This document shows, in pieces, positions 1 through 9,335 of a DNA stretch of 64,000 nt. The DNA comes from an uncultured Bacteroidales bacterium. GTDB taxonomy: Bacteria; Bacteroidota; Bacteroidia; Bacteroidales; Paludibacteraceae. The stretch lies in NCBI GenBank assembly GCA_900317745.1, contig ONHW01000003.1, forward strand, positions 62,001 through 126,000. Direction: 5' to 3'. Position 1 is the stretch's first letter, and each line of letters begins with the position of its first letter. Both the position numbers and the translations under genes were made by a program. A model generated the notes under the pieces. That model was not told where the DNA came from, did not search any database, and saw only the letters and a list, made by a program, of their open reading frames with translations.

Positions 1-1
1 A

Positions 2-1909
2 CCATGGATGCGATTGGACGAGAACTCCATCGTATTACAGTCGGATCATTATAAGAAACAGTTTGAGGACATAACTGAATTAAGTAAATCTCCATCGGAC
101 AAGTATAAAAAAATCGAAGCCGATGTAAATCGGATCAAGCAGAGATTATATGAAAACGGAATACGAGCGGTAAATGATAAACCTCTGTATAAGAACGAGC
201 AAGAAGCGGAATTGGTCAATACGAAAATTGAGGATGCTCTAAACGGATTCTATCAATTAGCATTTGATGATATTGAAGAAACGTGGCAGCATTTGACTCA
301 GCGTTCCTTAAATTATACGATAGATGATTTGGCGCTTCCGTTCTTGCAATACCGTTTAGGTATGTATTTTGACGCATATCGAACATACAAGATGTTGGCA
401 CCCGAAATGTGGAAACATCGCAAATACGTTCTCTATTTCGTCTGCTTGTATAATATGAATGCAACGTTCGGTAGAGCCTTTATGCAGATGTCGTTTCGCA
501 AGGAGGAGACAACTCAAGAGATGGACTATGTGCAGAAATTCCGTTTAGTCGATATCCTGGACGCTATACCGATCGATAAAAATATCAAAGAGATTTTGAA
601 TGGCCTTGCAACGGGTGGACAACTTAAAGATCTCCGAATAAAGACGAGTGAGTTGGCAGACAAACTATTTGAGCAGCGGAGGAGTGCAGAAGGAGGTGGC
701 TGGTCTATTAATAGCCATGTCATACTCTTGTTGCAGGAGTATGTCCATGCATTTCATTTCTGCAACGACAATTATATCATCACAGATGCCCATGAGAATG
801 CTAAGAATGCATTTGTAAAAATAGGAGAAGGATTGATCCATAGTGTGCTCACAAAAGAGTATAAAGAAACACCAGCTTCTAAACTTGATGCAATGCCGAC
901 TATGTCGGTAATACTATACGTTTTCCTTATTGGAACAGATAATTTGAAAAAAGTATTAGTGAAGGCAGATGGCAATAAGATTCCGGTAGATGATGGATTC
1001 AAAGAATGGCTTAATGTTCTTGTGCATAATATGGCTGAAGATATTGCCAAGAATCCAAGAGAACACATGCTTAACAATCGATTGGCTTTATCCTACATGA
1101 GTAATATTGTTCTGCTGCAAAATGCTATTGATAATCCTTTAGAAATGCCGGAACTATATAAGCTTTTGGCGGCATATTGGGGTAATGGTATACAAATAGA
1201 CAATTCGGTTAAGATGGCATTGAGACGAATCATTAGGATGCAGATGCCAAGTCCAAAAGATGCGTTACAATTACTTGCGAGCATATCTGAAGCATTAGGC
1301 ACTAACGAAGCGACAGAGGCTAATATCATTCATGATTTGGCAGAGATTGTACACGAAGGAGGACTGGAAATGTCTCATTTCCCGAATTTGAACTTTGTTT
1401 TCCAAAATCAAGGTATAGAATGCTTGTCGGCATATTATCATGCACTATCTCCGGAGGATCAAAAGGGTTTGAAAGAATATATACGGAATAGTGTAACAAA
1501 TATGTGCGATTTAATGAATGCGGAAAGGCGTGCAAAAGCACATTTTGTCACGAAAGAACTATTAGAAAAATTGTCACCAACGATAGGTCAGGAGCATAAA
1601 CTATATATCGAACCGGAGGAATTGACCTGCCGAATGCTCGTTCAGCTATTGCATGACGATTACTATGCGGATCTTCATGAAACGATAGAATCGCTAAAGA
1701 AAGAGAATGCAGTATTGCGGTTTTTATGCGCTCCCGAAGAATATGCTGTGAAGGATATTAAGGTCCATTGGCTGAGGCATGTTAATGAAGATCAGTTGAA
1801 GGTATTGCTAAAAAATAAAGAAATGCGTAAACTTGTGGCTATCTATTGTGAAAGTCATCCGGAAGAGAGGTATTTGAAAGAAAAGCTTTGGAAATTTGAA
1901 ATGGAATAA
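2..1909 (+). CDS. large helical protein of unknown function, 5' end beyond window
   Basis: The frame is open from the first bases of the window; an ATG lies at 8, but codons before it (Pro-Trp) are also open, so this may be the C-terminal part of a longer protein. The visible 633 residues are predicted almost wholly alpha-helical, with no signal peptide, membrane segment or catalytic motif I recognise. The stretch around residues 110-150 (FDAYRTYKMLAPEMWKHRKY) resembles the helical-repeat C-termini of some SIR2-type defence proteins; this is a weak impression only. The next gene, a polysaccharide gene, starts 196 bp downstream, so this gene may belong to a separate unit. Confidence 0.7.
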   Translation, partial: PWMRLDENSIVLQSDHYKKQFEDITELSKSPSDKYKKIEADVNRIKQRLYENGIRAVNDKPLYKNEQEAELVNTKIEDALNGFYQLAFDDIEETWQHLTQRSLNYTIDDLALPFLQYRLGMYFDAYRTYKMLAPEMWKHRKYVLYFVCLYNMNATFGRAFMQMSFRKEETTQEMDYVQKFRLVDILDAIPIDKNIKEILNGLATGGQLKDLRIKTSELADKLFEQRRSAEGGGWSINSHVILLLQEYVHAFHFCNDNYIITDAHENAKNAFVKIGEGLIHSVLTKEYKETPASKLDAMPTMSVILYVFLIGTDNLKKVLVKADGNKIPVDDGFKEWLNVLVHNMAEDIAKNPREHMLNNRLALSYMSNIVLLQNAIDNPLEMPELYKLLAAYWGNGIQIDNSVKMALRRIIRMQMPSPKDALQLLASISEALGTNEATEANIIHDLAEIVHEGGLEMSHFPNLNFVFQNQGIECLSAYYHALSPEDQKGLKEYIRNSVTNMCDLMNAERRAKAHFVTKELLEKLSPTIGQEHKLYIEPEELTCRMLVQLLHDDYYADLHETIESLKKENAVLRFLCAPEEYAVKDIKVHWLRHVNEDQLKVLLKNKEMRKLVAIYCESHPEERYLKEKLWKFEME

Positions 1910-2105
1910 ATGAAAGAAACGCAGCCGGAAGGAAGTGTTATGATCTGATATCGCAGAATGAATAATGTCATGGGAAGATAAAACCATGAATAAATCAATT
2001 GACATCACAGAAAAAATCGCATGCCTTCCCATCTCGCCATCAGATATGTTGAGAAGGAAAGAGTAGCATAAAACAACACAAAATCCGAAGATCAAATAGA
2101 AGAAT

Positions 2106-3929
2106 ATGATCCAAATCAAGAATAAAATAGATTGTTGCGGATGCAATGCGTGCGGGGATATCTGTGCGCATGGAGCAATCACGTTTAAGACGGATAACGA
2201 GGGATTCTGGTATCCGGAGATTGATGCATCTAAGTGCGTGGATTGTGGATTGTGTGAGAAAGTATGTCCGCAGTTACATGTAGATGAGTTGAAGAAAAAT
2301 GATCTTCCACAGTCAATTTGCTACGCAGCGGAGCACAAGAACCTTGAGGTGGTGTTTGATAGTACTTCAGGAGGATTGTTTTCCGCATTGGCTGACCGGA
2401 TGTACCGCGATAGCGGCTATGTTGGTGGAGCTATCTTCAATGAGGACTTCTCCGTTCGGGAATATATCTCCAATAGTAAAGAGGATCTTCCGAAACTCCG
2501 CAGTAGCAAGTATCTGCAAAGTAATGCTGAGGGATTCTATAAAGAAATCAAATCGCTTTTGGTCAAAGGAGAAAAGGTACTTGTATGCGGCACGCCATGC
2601 CAGATGGCTGCTTTGCGTGTATTTCTGCATAAAGATTACGAAAACCTGATTATTGTTGATTTTATCTGCCGTGGTGTCAATTCTCCGAAAATTTGGCGTA
2701 GGTACTTGGATTCGTTCGAAGAGCGCTACGGCTCTAAAGTGGTTTATGCAAAAGCCAAATCCAAGGAGTACGGTTGGCGTAATCTGACGCAGAAAGTGAT
2801 ACTGGAGAACGGGAAGGCATATTATGAAACTGGAACTGTTTCAAACTTTACTAAGGGATATCTTAATACAAATGCCTATTGTCGTCCATCTTGCTATGAC
2901 TGCAAGTTCAAAGGATTCCCGCGTATTGCTGATATAACGATTGCTGATTTCTGGGGAGTTGAGAATGTCAATCAGTCAATGGAGAAAAACTTAGGTACAT
3001 CGTTAGTGATGGTTAATTCTCAGAAGGGAGCTGCGTATTTTGAAAGAATTAAACCGCGTATTAATAGCGTAGAAGTGCCCTTTGATAGCATTTTTGCTGG
3101 TAATCCGGCTTTGGTAAGGCCACTTGATCCTCCAATCGTAGATAGAAAGCAATTCTTTGAGGATGTTGATAAGATGACGTTCACTCAATTAGCGGAAAAA
3201 TATATTGTTAATACCCAACAAAGAAAATTAACATTAAAACGCAAAATTAAGAACGTTTTGAAGAAAGTGAAAAAAACATATAAGTATGCTCGAATGATAT
3301 GCCGTGAAACGGATTATTCTTTCAAAGCATTATGCCAATTCTTTAAATATAACTCTTGGACTGAAATCCGTTCTAAAAACATTATCATTCCTAAAGCATA
3401 TGTTGCGTTTGATGTGGCAAAAACAGGAAAGATAGTTAAACATGGAGTGACGATTATTGGTTGGAAAAAGATTCGAAGTTCGAAATTAGAAACTCTTATT
3501 TTTGTTGGCAATAACGCGGTTCTTGAATTTGGAGGAGGAAATTCAATCGGATATGGTAGCTGCATAGAAGTGCATGATAACGCAAAGATATTGTTTAAAG
3601 AGGGCGCCAAGACAAATACAAGTTGTACGTTCGTATGTCAAGAATATATTGAATTAGGGGAGCAAGCGATGCTTGGTCGCCATGTGACGATACGTGATAA
3701 CAATGGGAATCATTATATCAATCGTGAAGGATACAAGAATTCTCGTCCTGTTTTTGTAGGCGATAAAGCATGGTTGACTGAAGCTTGCACTTTATTGCCT
3801 GGTGCTAAAATTGGTCAAGGTGCCATTATTGGTGCACACGCGGTTGTTTCTTCGCACATTAAGTCATTTGCTATGGCAATTGGTAATCCAGCGCAAGTGG
3901 TTGACGAAAATGTTTTATGGAAATATTAA
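2106..3929 (+). CDS. FrhB/F420-hydrogenase-beta-like iron-sulfur protein fused to a left-handed beta-helix acyltransferase
   Basis: The N-terminus carries two 4Fe-4S ferredoxin motifs: C10-x2-C13-x2-C16-x3-C20 and C44-x2-C47-x2-C50-x3-C54. An FrhB/FdhB-type coenzyme F420 hydrogenase beta-subunit domain follows to about residue 360 (includes VLVCGTPCQMAALR and ITIADFWGV). After a basic linker (about 370-400), residues 430-600 form a hexapeptide-repeat, LbetaH acyltransferase (IGQGAIIGAHAVVSSH near the end). Each half occurs alone in Bacteroidales polysaccharide loci, often beside pyruvyltransferase-family genes; here they are one polypeptide. A role in modifying a sugar residue is inferred. 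It opens the plus-strand operon and ends 6 bp before the ACP gene. Confidence 0.85.
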   Translation: MIQIKNKIDCCGCNACGDICAHGAITFKTDNEGFWYPEIDASKCVDCGLCEKVCPQLHVDELKKNDLPQSICYAAEHKNLEVVFDSTSGGLFSALADRMYRDSGYVGGAIFNEDFSVREYISNSKEDLPKLRSSKYLQSNAEGFYKEIKSLLVKGEKVLVCGTPCQMAALRVFLHKDYENLIIVDFICRGVNSPKIWRRYLDSFEERYGSKVVYAKAKSKEYGWRNLTQKVILENGKAYYETGTVSNFTKGYLNTNAYCRPSCYDCKFKGFPRIADITIADFWGVENVNQSMEKNLGTSLVMVNSQKGAAYFERIKPRINSVEVPFDSIFAGNPALVRPLDPPIVDRKQFFEDVDKMTFTQLAEKYIVNTQQRKLTLKRKIKNVLKKVKKTYKYARMICRETDYSFKALCQFFKYNSWTEIRSKNIIIPKAYVAFDVAKTGKIVKHGVTIIGWKKIRSSKLETLIFVGNNAVLEFGGGNSIGYGSCIEVHDNAKILFKEGAKTNTSCTFVCQEYIELGEQAMLGRHVTIRDNNGNHYINREGYKNSRPVFVGDKAWLTEACTLLPGAKIGQGAIIGAHAVVSSHIKSFAMAIGNPAQVVDENVLWKY

Positions 3930-3935
3930 AATTAA

Positions 3936-4172
3936 ATGATTATGATACTTGATGAGTTTGTAAAAATGTTTGCGGATCAATTTGATGATACAGATCCGTC
4001 AGAAATCACAGCTGAAACTTATTTCCGCGAGTTGGACGAGTGGAGTTCGCTTACTGGTTTGGCTGTAATTAATATCGTTGCAAAGAAATGCGACGTAAAG
4101 ATTACTGCCGAAGAGTTTAGAAAGTGTGAAACGGTAGAGGATGTATATAACCTCGTTCAAAGCAAAAAATAA
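3936..4172 (+). CDS. acyl carrier protein
   Basis: A 78-residue protein of ACP length and helix pattern. The 4'-phosphopantetheine site is most likely Ser38 in DEWSSLTGL, a variant of the usual DSL motif. It lies directly before a ketoacyl reductase (the stop overlaps the next ATG) and a KAS III gene. It is therefore probably a dedicated carrier for an acyl group placed on the polysaccharide, and not the housekeeping AcpP. A second ATG two codons in (3942) is an equally possible start. Confidence 0.85.
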   Translation: MIMILDEFVKMFADQFDDTDPSEITAETYFRELDEWSSLTGLAVINIVAKKCDVKITAEEFRKCETVEDVYNLVQSKK

Positions 4173-4903
4173 TGCAAAATCCATTTACGTTAGCGGGTAA
4201 GACTGTCTTAGTTACAGGAGCTTCGTCTGGCATAGGGCGAGGAATAGCAATTGCATGTGCAGGAATGGGAGCACGTGTGATTCTAACTGCTCGTAACCAA
4301 GTGCGCTTGCAGGAAACCCTATCTCTATTAGAGGGCGATGGGCATGTTGTAATCCCCGCAGATCTTACGGATGAGGCACAACGTCATGCATTGGTAGAGC
4401 AAGTGTCGTCATTGGACGGATTAGTACAATGTGCCGGTGTGATGAATCGTGTACCGGGCAAGTCAATAGGCAAGGAGGATATAGATTCTGTCTTTTTACC
4501 GAATGTAGAAGCTCCGATGTTACTACAAGCAGAGCTGCTGCAAGAGCGTAAAATTTGCAAAGAAGCGTCTATCGTATATATAGCTTCTATTGCGGCTCGA
4601 TCAGCAGTTGCCGGCAATGCATTATATAGTGCCTCGAAAGCAGCATTGATTTCATATGCTAAATGCTTGGCATTGGAACTTGCTCCTCGCAAGATTCGTG
4701 TCAACTGCATTTGCCCTGCTATGGTGTGGACGGATTTGGCTTTGGTTGGTGCAACGAAAGAAGAATTAGAAGCGGATCAACTCAAATATCCTCTCAAACG
4801 TTATGGAACTCCAGAGGATATAGCTAACCTTGCCATATATCTCTTAAGTGACGCAAGTTGCTGGATGACAGGCAGTTGCGTGGAAATAACGGGGGGGGGG
4901 TAA
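4172..4903 (+). CDS. SDR-family 3-oxoacyl-ACP reductase-like protein (FabG type)
   Basis: Classical short-chain dehydrogenase of 243 residues. It has the nucleotide-binding motif TGASSGIG (15-22), the NNAG-equivalent QCAGV, and catalytic Ser139, Tyr152 and Lys156 (YSASK). The C-terminus ends SCVEITGGG, typical of FabG-like enzymes. Placed between an ACP and KAS III, it probably reduces a 3-oxoacyl-ACP to the 3-hydroxyacyl form. The last codons contain a run of ten G residues (4891-4900). Slippage there would only swap the last few residues, since stops occur shortly downstream in the other frames. Confidence 0.9.
   Translation: MQNPFTLAGKTVLVTGASSGIGRGIAIACAGMGARVILTARNQVRLQETLSLLEGDGHVVIPADLTDEAQRHALVEQVSSLDGLVQCAGVMNRVPGKSIGKEDIDSVFLPNVEAPMLLQAELLQERKICKEASIVYIASIAARSAVAGNALYSASKAALISYAKCLALELAPRKIRVNCICPAMVWTDLALVGATKEELEADQLKYPLKRYGTPEDIANLAIYLLSDASCWMTGSCVEITGGG
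4891..4900 (+). repeat. poly-G tract (G10) at the 3' end of the SDR gene
   Basis: Ten consecutive G residues encode the terminal Gly-Gly-Gly, directly followed by the TAA stop. It is the longest of three G tracts in polysaccharide genes of this AT-rich region (see also 9174 and 33516). Such homopolymers are prone to slipped-strand mispairing. Confidence 0.9.
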
Positions 4904-4924
4904 TGAGTTGAAAATGAATTAGTT

Positions 4925-5857
4925 ATGAATGTTTATATAAAAGATATAGCCTACTATTTACCGGAAAAAGTTCTAAACAATGAACAGTTAGCAGCCGAGT
5001 TTCCGGAATGGTCCACAGAAAAGATTGCCGGTAAAGTAGGAATTGCAGAACGGCATATCGCAGCATCGGATGAGTCAGCGTCTGATATGGCTGTTGCCGC
5101 GGCAGAACGATTGTTAGCAAAGGGACATGATCGTAGTCAAATAGACTTCGTGCTGCTATGCACACAAAGTCCTGACTATATGTTACCTTCATCTGCTTGT
5201 ATCGTGCAACATCGCTTAGGTCTCTCTACTCAATGTGGGGCTTTTGACTTTAATCTTGGGTGTTCGGGTTATGAGTACGGATTAGTGATGGCAAAGAGTT
5301 TAATTCAAAGCGGTGTGGCGAATAACGTACTATTACTGACAGCTGAACTATACACCAAATATTTGTCGCAGGACGATAAAGGTAATCGAACGATTTTTAG
5401 CGATGGGGCATCTGCTACATGGGTTGGCACAGAAGGTTTTGCTGAGATCGGTGAGTGCAGTTTGGGAACAGATGGGAGCGGAGCAGAGTTTCTTATCAAA
5501 CGTCCCAACGAACCGCTGTATATGGATGGAGGTGCAATCTTTGATTTCTCCAGCGATGTGGTTCCACAGATGGTCGAAGATGTGCTTCATAAAAGCAACT
5601 TGCAGATGGATGATGTTAATCTATGGGTATTCCATCAAGCAAATAAATATATGATCAATTATATTCGCAAGATGCTAGAAATAGACAAGGAGCAATTCTA
5701 TATCTATATGGAGCATGTCGGAAATACCGTGTCCAGTACGATTCCTATTGCGCTTTGTGCAGCACGTGATGAAGGAAAATTGCATGGAAATGTAATGCTT
5801 GCTGGATTTGGTGTAGGACTAAGCTGGGGTGCAGTAATGCTAAAGATATTAGAGTGA
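4925..5857 (+). CDS. 3-oxoacyl-ACP synthase III-like protein (KAS III / FabH family)
   Basis: Thiolase-fold enzyme of 310 residues with the KAS III triad: Cys113 (LGCSGYEYGL), His237 (FHQANKY) and Asn267 (HVGNTVS). FabH condenses an acyl-CoA with malonyl-ACP. With the adjacent ACP and reductase it could make acetoacetyl- and then 3-hydroxybutyryl-ACP as an acyl donor for the polysaccharide; this route is inferred. The last codons overlap the ATG of the epimerase gene by 4 nt, which suggests translational coupling. Length and motifs are those of a complete enzyme. Confidence 0.9.
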   Translation: MNVYIKDIAYYLPEKVLNNEQLAAEFPEWSTEKIAGKVGIAERHIAASDESASDMAVAAAERLLAKGHDRSQIDFVLLCTQSPDYMLPSSACIVQHRLGLSTQCGAFDFNLGCSGYEYGLVMAKSLIQSGVANNVLLLTAELYTKYLSQDDKGNRTIFSDGASATWVGTEGFAEIGECSLGTDGSGAEFLIKRPNEPLYMDGGAIFDFSSDVVPQMVEDVLHKSNLQMDDVNLWVFHQANKYMINYIRKMLEIDKEQFYIYMEHVGNTVSSTIPIALCAARDEGKLHGNVMLAGFGVGLSWGAVMLKILE

Positions 5858-7011
5858 TGAAAAAGATATTGTTGGTTGGCGGAACAGGTGTCCTTAGTAG
5901 TGCTGTCGTAGCAGAAGCATTGCGCAAAGGGATGGACATTACTATCATAACGCGTGGTAGTAAAAAAGCCCCGCAGGGTGTGAATAATATCCTTTGCGAT
6001 AAGGATGACTATGAAAAGTTATCCGATTTGCTCAAAGGCAAGAAATTTGATGCTGTCATAGATTTCTTATGCTACCATGAGGAAGAATTAGTAAAGAGCT
6101 TTCAATTCTATTCCGGTTACACTAATCAATACTTTTTCATATCTTCTTGCGCCGTTTATGATACTCGCGTAGGCGGCGAATTGAACGAAGATTCGCCAAA
6201 AGTGTTGCCGATGTGGTCTTATAGCGTAGAGAAATGGGCGTCAGAACAGAGATTAGCACTATTAGCATCTAAGACAAACTGCAAATATACTATTATTCGA
6301 CCATGTGTAACATATGGTGATACGCGTATACCTTACGGGATTTACCCTCCATATGGCTATCATTGGACATTGTGTGCTCGTATATTAGAGAGTAAGCCGA
6401 TAATTACTTGGAACAAGGGAGAGAATCGATGCAATATGATGCGGGTAGAGGATTTCGCCATTGGGGTAGTTGGGTTAATTGGAAATGAAAAGGCTTATAA
6501 TGAAGCATTCAATATATGTGGTGATGAGACTCCTTCATTCAAAGAGGTTCTATCTGTTGTAGAGGAGTATTTTGGAAAGAAAGCAGTCACGATTGATTTG
6601 CCGGTTGAGTTTTATGCTGAACAGATGCCTAATAGAGCCGGAGAGTTGCGTGGGGGACGATCCATTGATGCTATCAATAGTAATGAAAAGATCAAATCCG
6701 TTGTTCCTGAGTTTATGCAAACAATATCAATCAAAGACGGGATATACCGGACGATAGATGCATATAAGACGCAGAATTACCAGCGCGGAATTGATTGGGC
6801 ATTTGATGCGGAGACTGATCGTATAATCAAGACGTGGTGCAGACGAGAAGGCATCTCTACAAAAGATATGAATCTGCGATTTGTGGATTATCTTGGGAAT
6901 GCAACGCTTTTAGATAGAATACAATATAGTAAAATCCGATATAATGACAACAAATTTAGATTATCAATATGGAAGATAATCCACAGGCTTTACAAAATGT
7001 TTAATAAATAG
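5854..7011 (+). CDS. NAD-dependent epimerase/dehydratase family protein
   Basis: Extended-SDR protein of 385 residues with an N-terminal GGTGVLS nucleotide-binding loop (residues 9-15). The catalytic region around AVYDTR and WSYSVEKWASE suggests a Y-x3-K type site (YSVEK). The later sequence (MRVEDFAIGVVGLIG, FNICGDE) is typical of sugar-nucleotide epimerases and dehydratases of the isoflavone-reductase-like branch. The substrate cannot be told from the sequence. The start overlaps the KAS III stop (ATGA). The basic C-terminal tail beyond residue 340 is unassigned. Confidence 0.8.
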   Translation: MMKKILLVGGTGVLSSAVVAEALRKGMDITIITRGSKKAPQGVNNILCDKDDYEKLSDLLKGKKFDAVIDFLCYHEEELVKSFQFYSGYTNQYFFISSCAVYDTRVGGELNEDSPKVLPMWSYSVEKWASEQRLALLASKTNCKYTIIRPCVTYGDTRIPYGIYPPYGYHWTLCARILESKPIITWNKGENRCNMMRVEDFAIGVVGLIGNEKAYNEAFNICGDETPSFKEVLSVVEEYFGKKAVTIDLPVEFYAEQMPNRAGELRGGRSIDAINSNEKIKSVVPEFMQTISIKDGIYRTIDAYKTQNYQRGIDWAFDAETDRIIKTWCRREGISTKDMNLRFVDYLGNATLLDRIQYSKIRYNDNKFRLSIWKIIHRLYKMFNK

Positions 7012-7027
7012 TAAAATAATATATTCT

Positions 7028-8278
7028 ATGAAAATATCTAATATTAGAATCGAAGACTTCACCGAAACCGGAGTTGCAAAGAGTCGTCTGGTGTGCGATG
7101 TTACGGATTGCTCTTTCTCTCAGTCCAAACAGATTTATTATGTAATCCCGCGTGAATTTCGGAGTTGGATAGCAGACGATGTTTATGACTCGTTCATGGT
7201 GGCATTGCTCTTCCCGATTATGCGATATAACGAAGTGTTAGAGATTGAAGGAAAAGTCTCAAAGAGAATTCATCTAAACCTGATGTATGAGGTAGCTTCC
7301 AGTCTAAAAGATTTTGAACCGTCTTTATATTTACCTACTATAAAGGTAAAAGGATATGCAGATGCAAAGAAAAATAAAGACCAGCATGTGGGAGTTGGGT
7401 TTGCAGCAGGAGTGGATTCGTTTGCGGTGATGCATGATCATTATTGGTATCCGATAGACGAAGATAAAAAAATAGATACATTATTCTCGTTCCATGTGGA
7501 CAACTATGGTGATCCATGTGATCCTGCTTCTTCAAAAAGAGCAGAGAAATGGTATAGGGTCTTGACGGAAAGATATGCGAATAGAGTCGGGGGGATACTA
7601 TCGTGTTTCGTAGATTCTAACATATTTGAATTCCATCCGCAAATGGGCACTGACTTGTTAGACGGATTCCTCGGAAGACTAAGTATGGCGTTATCTTTAC
7701 AGAGGGGATTAAAATGTTACTATTGCGCAACTGATTTGTCATACGGACAGGCATTGCGGGTATTTGATACTTTTAAGTACAAACCAAAATGGATGCATTT
7801 TTGGGAATATGTTAGTTCGTCTTATGTATGCCCTCTGTTAAGTAATCATGGATTAGAATTTATTTCAGATGGGTCAAGATATAATCGCGGAGACAAGATA
7901 GAGATGATAGTGGATGATCCGTATGTGAAGGAATTCTTTAACGTTTGTACTTGTTCAAGTGACACGGATTTGGAGACGAATTGCTCACATTGTAGGAAAT
8001 GTAAATTAACGATGTTAGCATTAGATATATTGGGAAAATTGGATGATTTTAAGGATGTATTCGATGTGGACTATTTTAGAAAACATGTGTATGGTATAAA
8101 ATGTCATGCTGTGTATAATTCAGATAAAGAGGAGTATAGCATGGTGGACGTGGAATTAGCTCAAAAGCATAATTATCCAATGCCATCCAAAATAAGAGCA
8201 GCACTTCATACATACGCCAATAAGATGTATGGCGCGTTTGGTATAAGAAAAATTAAGAGAATATTAAAGAAAAATTGA
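7028..8278 (+). CDS. PP-loop (adenine nucleotide alpha-hydrolase-like) protein in polysaccharide locus
   Basis: A 416-residue protein whose GFAAGVDSFAVMHDHY (from about residue 124) matches the SGGxDS PP-loop of ATP pyrophosphatases, with the first Ser-Gly replaced by Ala-Ala. A Cys cluster (NVCTCSS...NCSHCRKCKL, about 305-330) may bind a metal or iron-sulfur cluster, as in some QueC/TtcA-like families. PP-loop proteins in O-antigen loci (for example the WbpG type) amidate sugars, so such a role is possible but unproven. It is encoded 16 bp after the epimerase gene. Confidence 0.65.
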   Translation: MKISNIRIEDFTETGVAKSRLVCDVTDCSFSQSKQIYYVIPREFRSWIADDVYDSFMVALLFPIMRYNEVLEIEGKVSKRIHLNLMYEVASSLKDFEPSLYLPTIKVKGYADAKKNKDQHVGVGFAAGVDSFAVMHDHYWYPIDEDKKIDTLFSFHVDNYGDPCDPASSKRAEKWYRVLTERYANRVGGILSCFVDSNIFEFHPQMGTDLLDGFLGRLSMALSLQRGLKCYYCATDLSYGQALRVFDTFKYKPKWMHFWEYVSSSYVCPLLSNHGLEFISDGSRYNRGDKIEMIVDDPYVKEFFNVCTCSSDTDLETNCSHCRKCKLTMLALDILGKLDDFKDVFDVDYFRKHVYGIKCHAVYNSDKEEYSMVDVELAQKHNYPMPSKIRAALHTYANKMYGAFGIRKIKRILKKN

Positions 8279-8288
8279 TTTTTAAATA

Positions 8289-9323
8289 ATGTCGAAAGAA
8301 CGTATAGGGTATATTGATTCTGTTAAGGGATTAGCCGTTTTATTGATGGTTATGGGGCACGTGGTCGCATGCCAGTTTGCCAATCCTGATGGCATACTAA
8401 GCAATGAACCTCGCTCCGCTATGTTTCTGTTCCGATTTATTTATAGTTTTCATATGCATTTGCTGATGTTTTGTTCGGGTTTATTTGCTTTGAAGATTAT
8501 GGACTATACATGGAAAGGGTTGGGACAGTCGATATGGAAACGCTTCTATACCTTGATGGTGCCGTTCTTCTGTGCAGGACTTGTACAAAATCTTATAAAG
8601 CCTAATGCACCATTTGATTATTGGTATCTATGGGCATTATTTCAGTTTGTGATAGCTGTTTTAGCAATAGATGGTTTGTGTTCGTTACTGCCAAAGAATG
8701 GAGAAATAATTTCAACAGTGCTGATTGTGGTGTCTGCCATATTAGTTCATTTATTCTATTCTAAATTTCTTGTCTATGAAAACAAACCTCTATTAGATAT
8801 AGGACATTGGCGCTTCTATCCCTATTTCTGCATGGGTGTGATCTGTACACGATATGATTTATGCGGCAAGTGGTTCTCTAAGAACTGGGTATATACATGT
8901 GCCTTGGCACTATTTGGATTGCTAACCTATGTCATTACTATAAAAGGATTCCATATACCCCAACAAAGTATAACCGGTTGCTTGCTACCGATATCTGCTA
9001 TCATCGCATGTGTATATTTGTTTAAAGAAGGATTGGCAAATAATACATCTTTGGGAGTAAGATGGCTGCAAGATATTGGACGTCATTCGCTAGAGATATA
9101 TATCATTCATTTCTTCTTCCTATTCAAAGCTTACAAGATAGGGGGTTGTGTGCAGAAGTTGGCGAATATAGATGGGGGGGGGCAAACAATATTCTTCGTG
9201 CAGATAGTAACGTCTTTCGTCGCGTCGGTCATAATTATCGCTTTGTGTTACCTTGTGATGAATATTATCAATAAAAGCAAGGTGCTATCATTGTTGTTTT
9301 TAGGTAGAAAGAGTGAGAAATAA
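8289..9323 (+). CDS. acyltransferase family 3 membrane protein (OafA/YrhL-like)
   Basis: Polytopic membrane protein of 344 residues with about ten hydrophobic segments. The N-terminal signature RIGYIDSVKGLAVLLMVMGH includes the conserved His of acyltransferase-3 proteins. These enzymes O-acetylate or O-acylate exported glycans at the inner membrane. A run of nine G residues (9174-9182, residues about 296-298) lies in the coding sequence before the last membrane helices. Loss or gain of one G would replace the C-terminus, so this gene is a candidate phase-variable modification enzyme. Confidence 0.88.
   Translation: MSKERIGYIDSVKGLAVLLMVMGHVVACQFANPDGILSNEPRSAMFLFRFIYSFHMHLLMFCSGLFALKIMDYTWKGLGQSIWKRFYTLMVPFFCAGLVQNLIKPNAPFDYWYLWALFQFVIAVLAIDGLCSLLPKNGEIISTVLIVVSAILVHLFYSKFLVYENKPLLDIGHWRFYPYFCMGVICTRYDLCGKWFSKNWVYTCALALFGLLTYVITIKGFHIPQQSITGCLLPISAIIACVYLFKEGLANNTSLGVRWLQDIGRHSLEIYIIHFFFLFKAYKIGGCVQKLANIDGGGQTIFFVQIVTSFVASVIIIALCYLVMNIINKSKVLSLLFLGRKSEK
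9174..9182 (+). repeat. poly-G tract (G9) inside the acyltransferase gene
   Basis: Nine G residues encode three Gly codons within the open frame. A frameshift here removes the last roughly 45 residues, including the final transmembrane segment, and would probably inactivate the enzyme. Confidence 0.9.
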
Positions 9324-9335
9324 AAGCATGGTCAA

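Noticed and set aside
1910-2105. Invertible promoter before the polysaccharide locus
   Set aside because: No inverted repeat pair flanking a promoter was found, and no invertase gene lies in the window.
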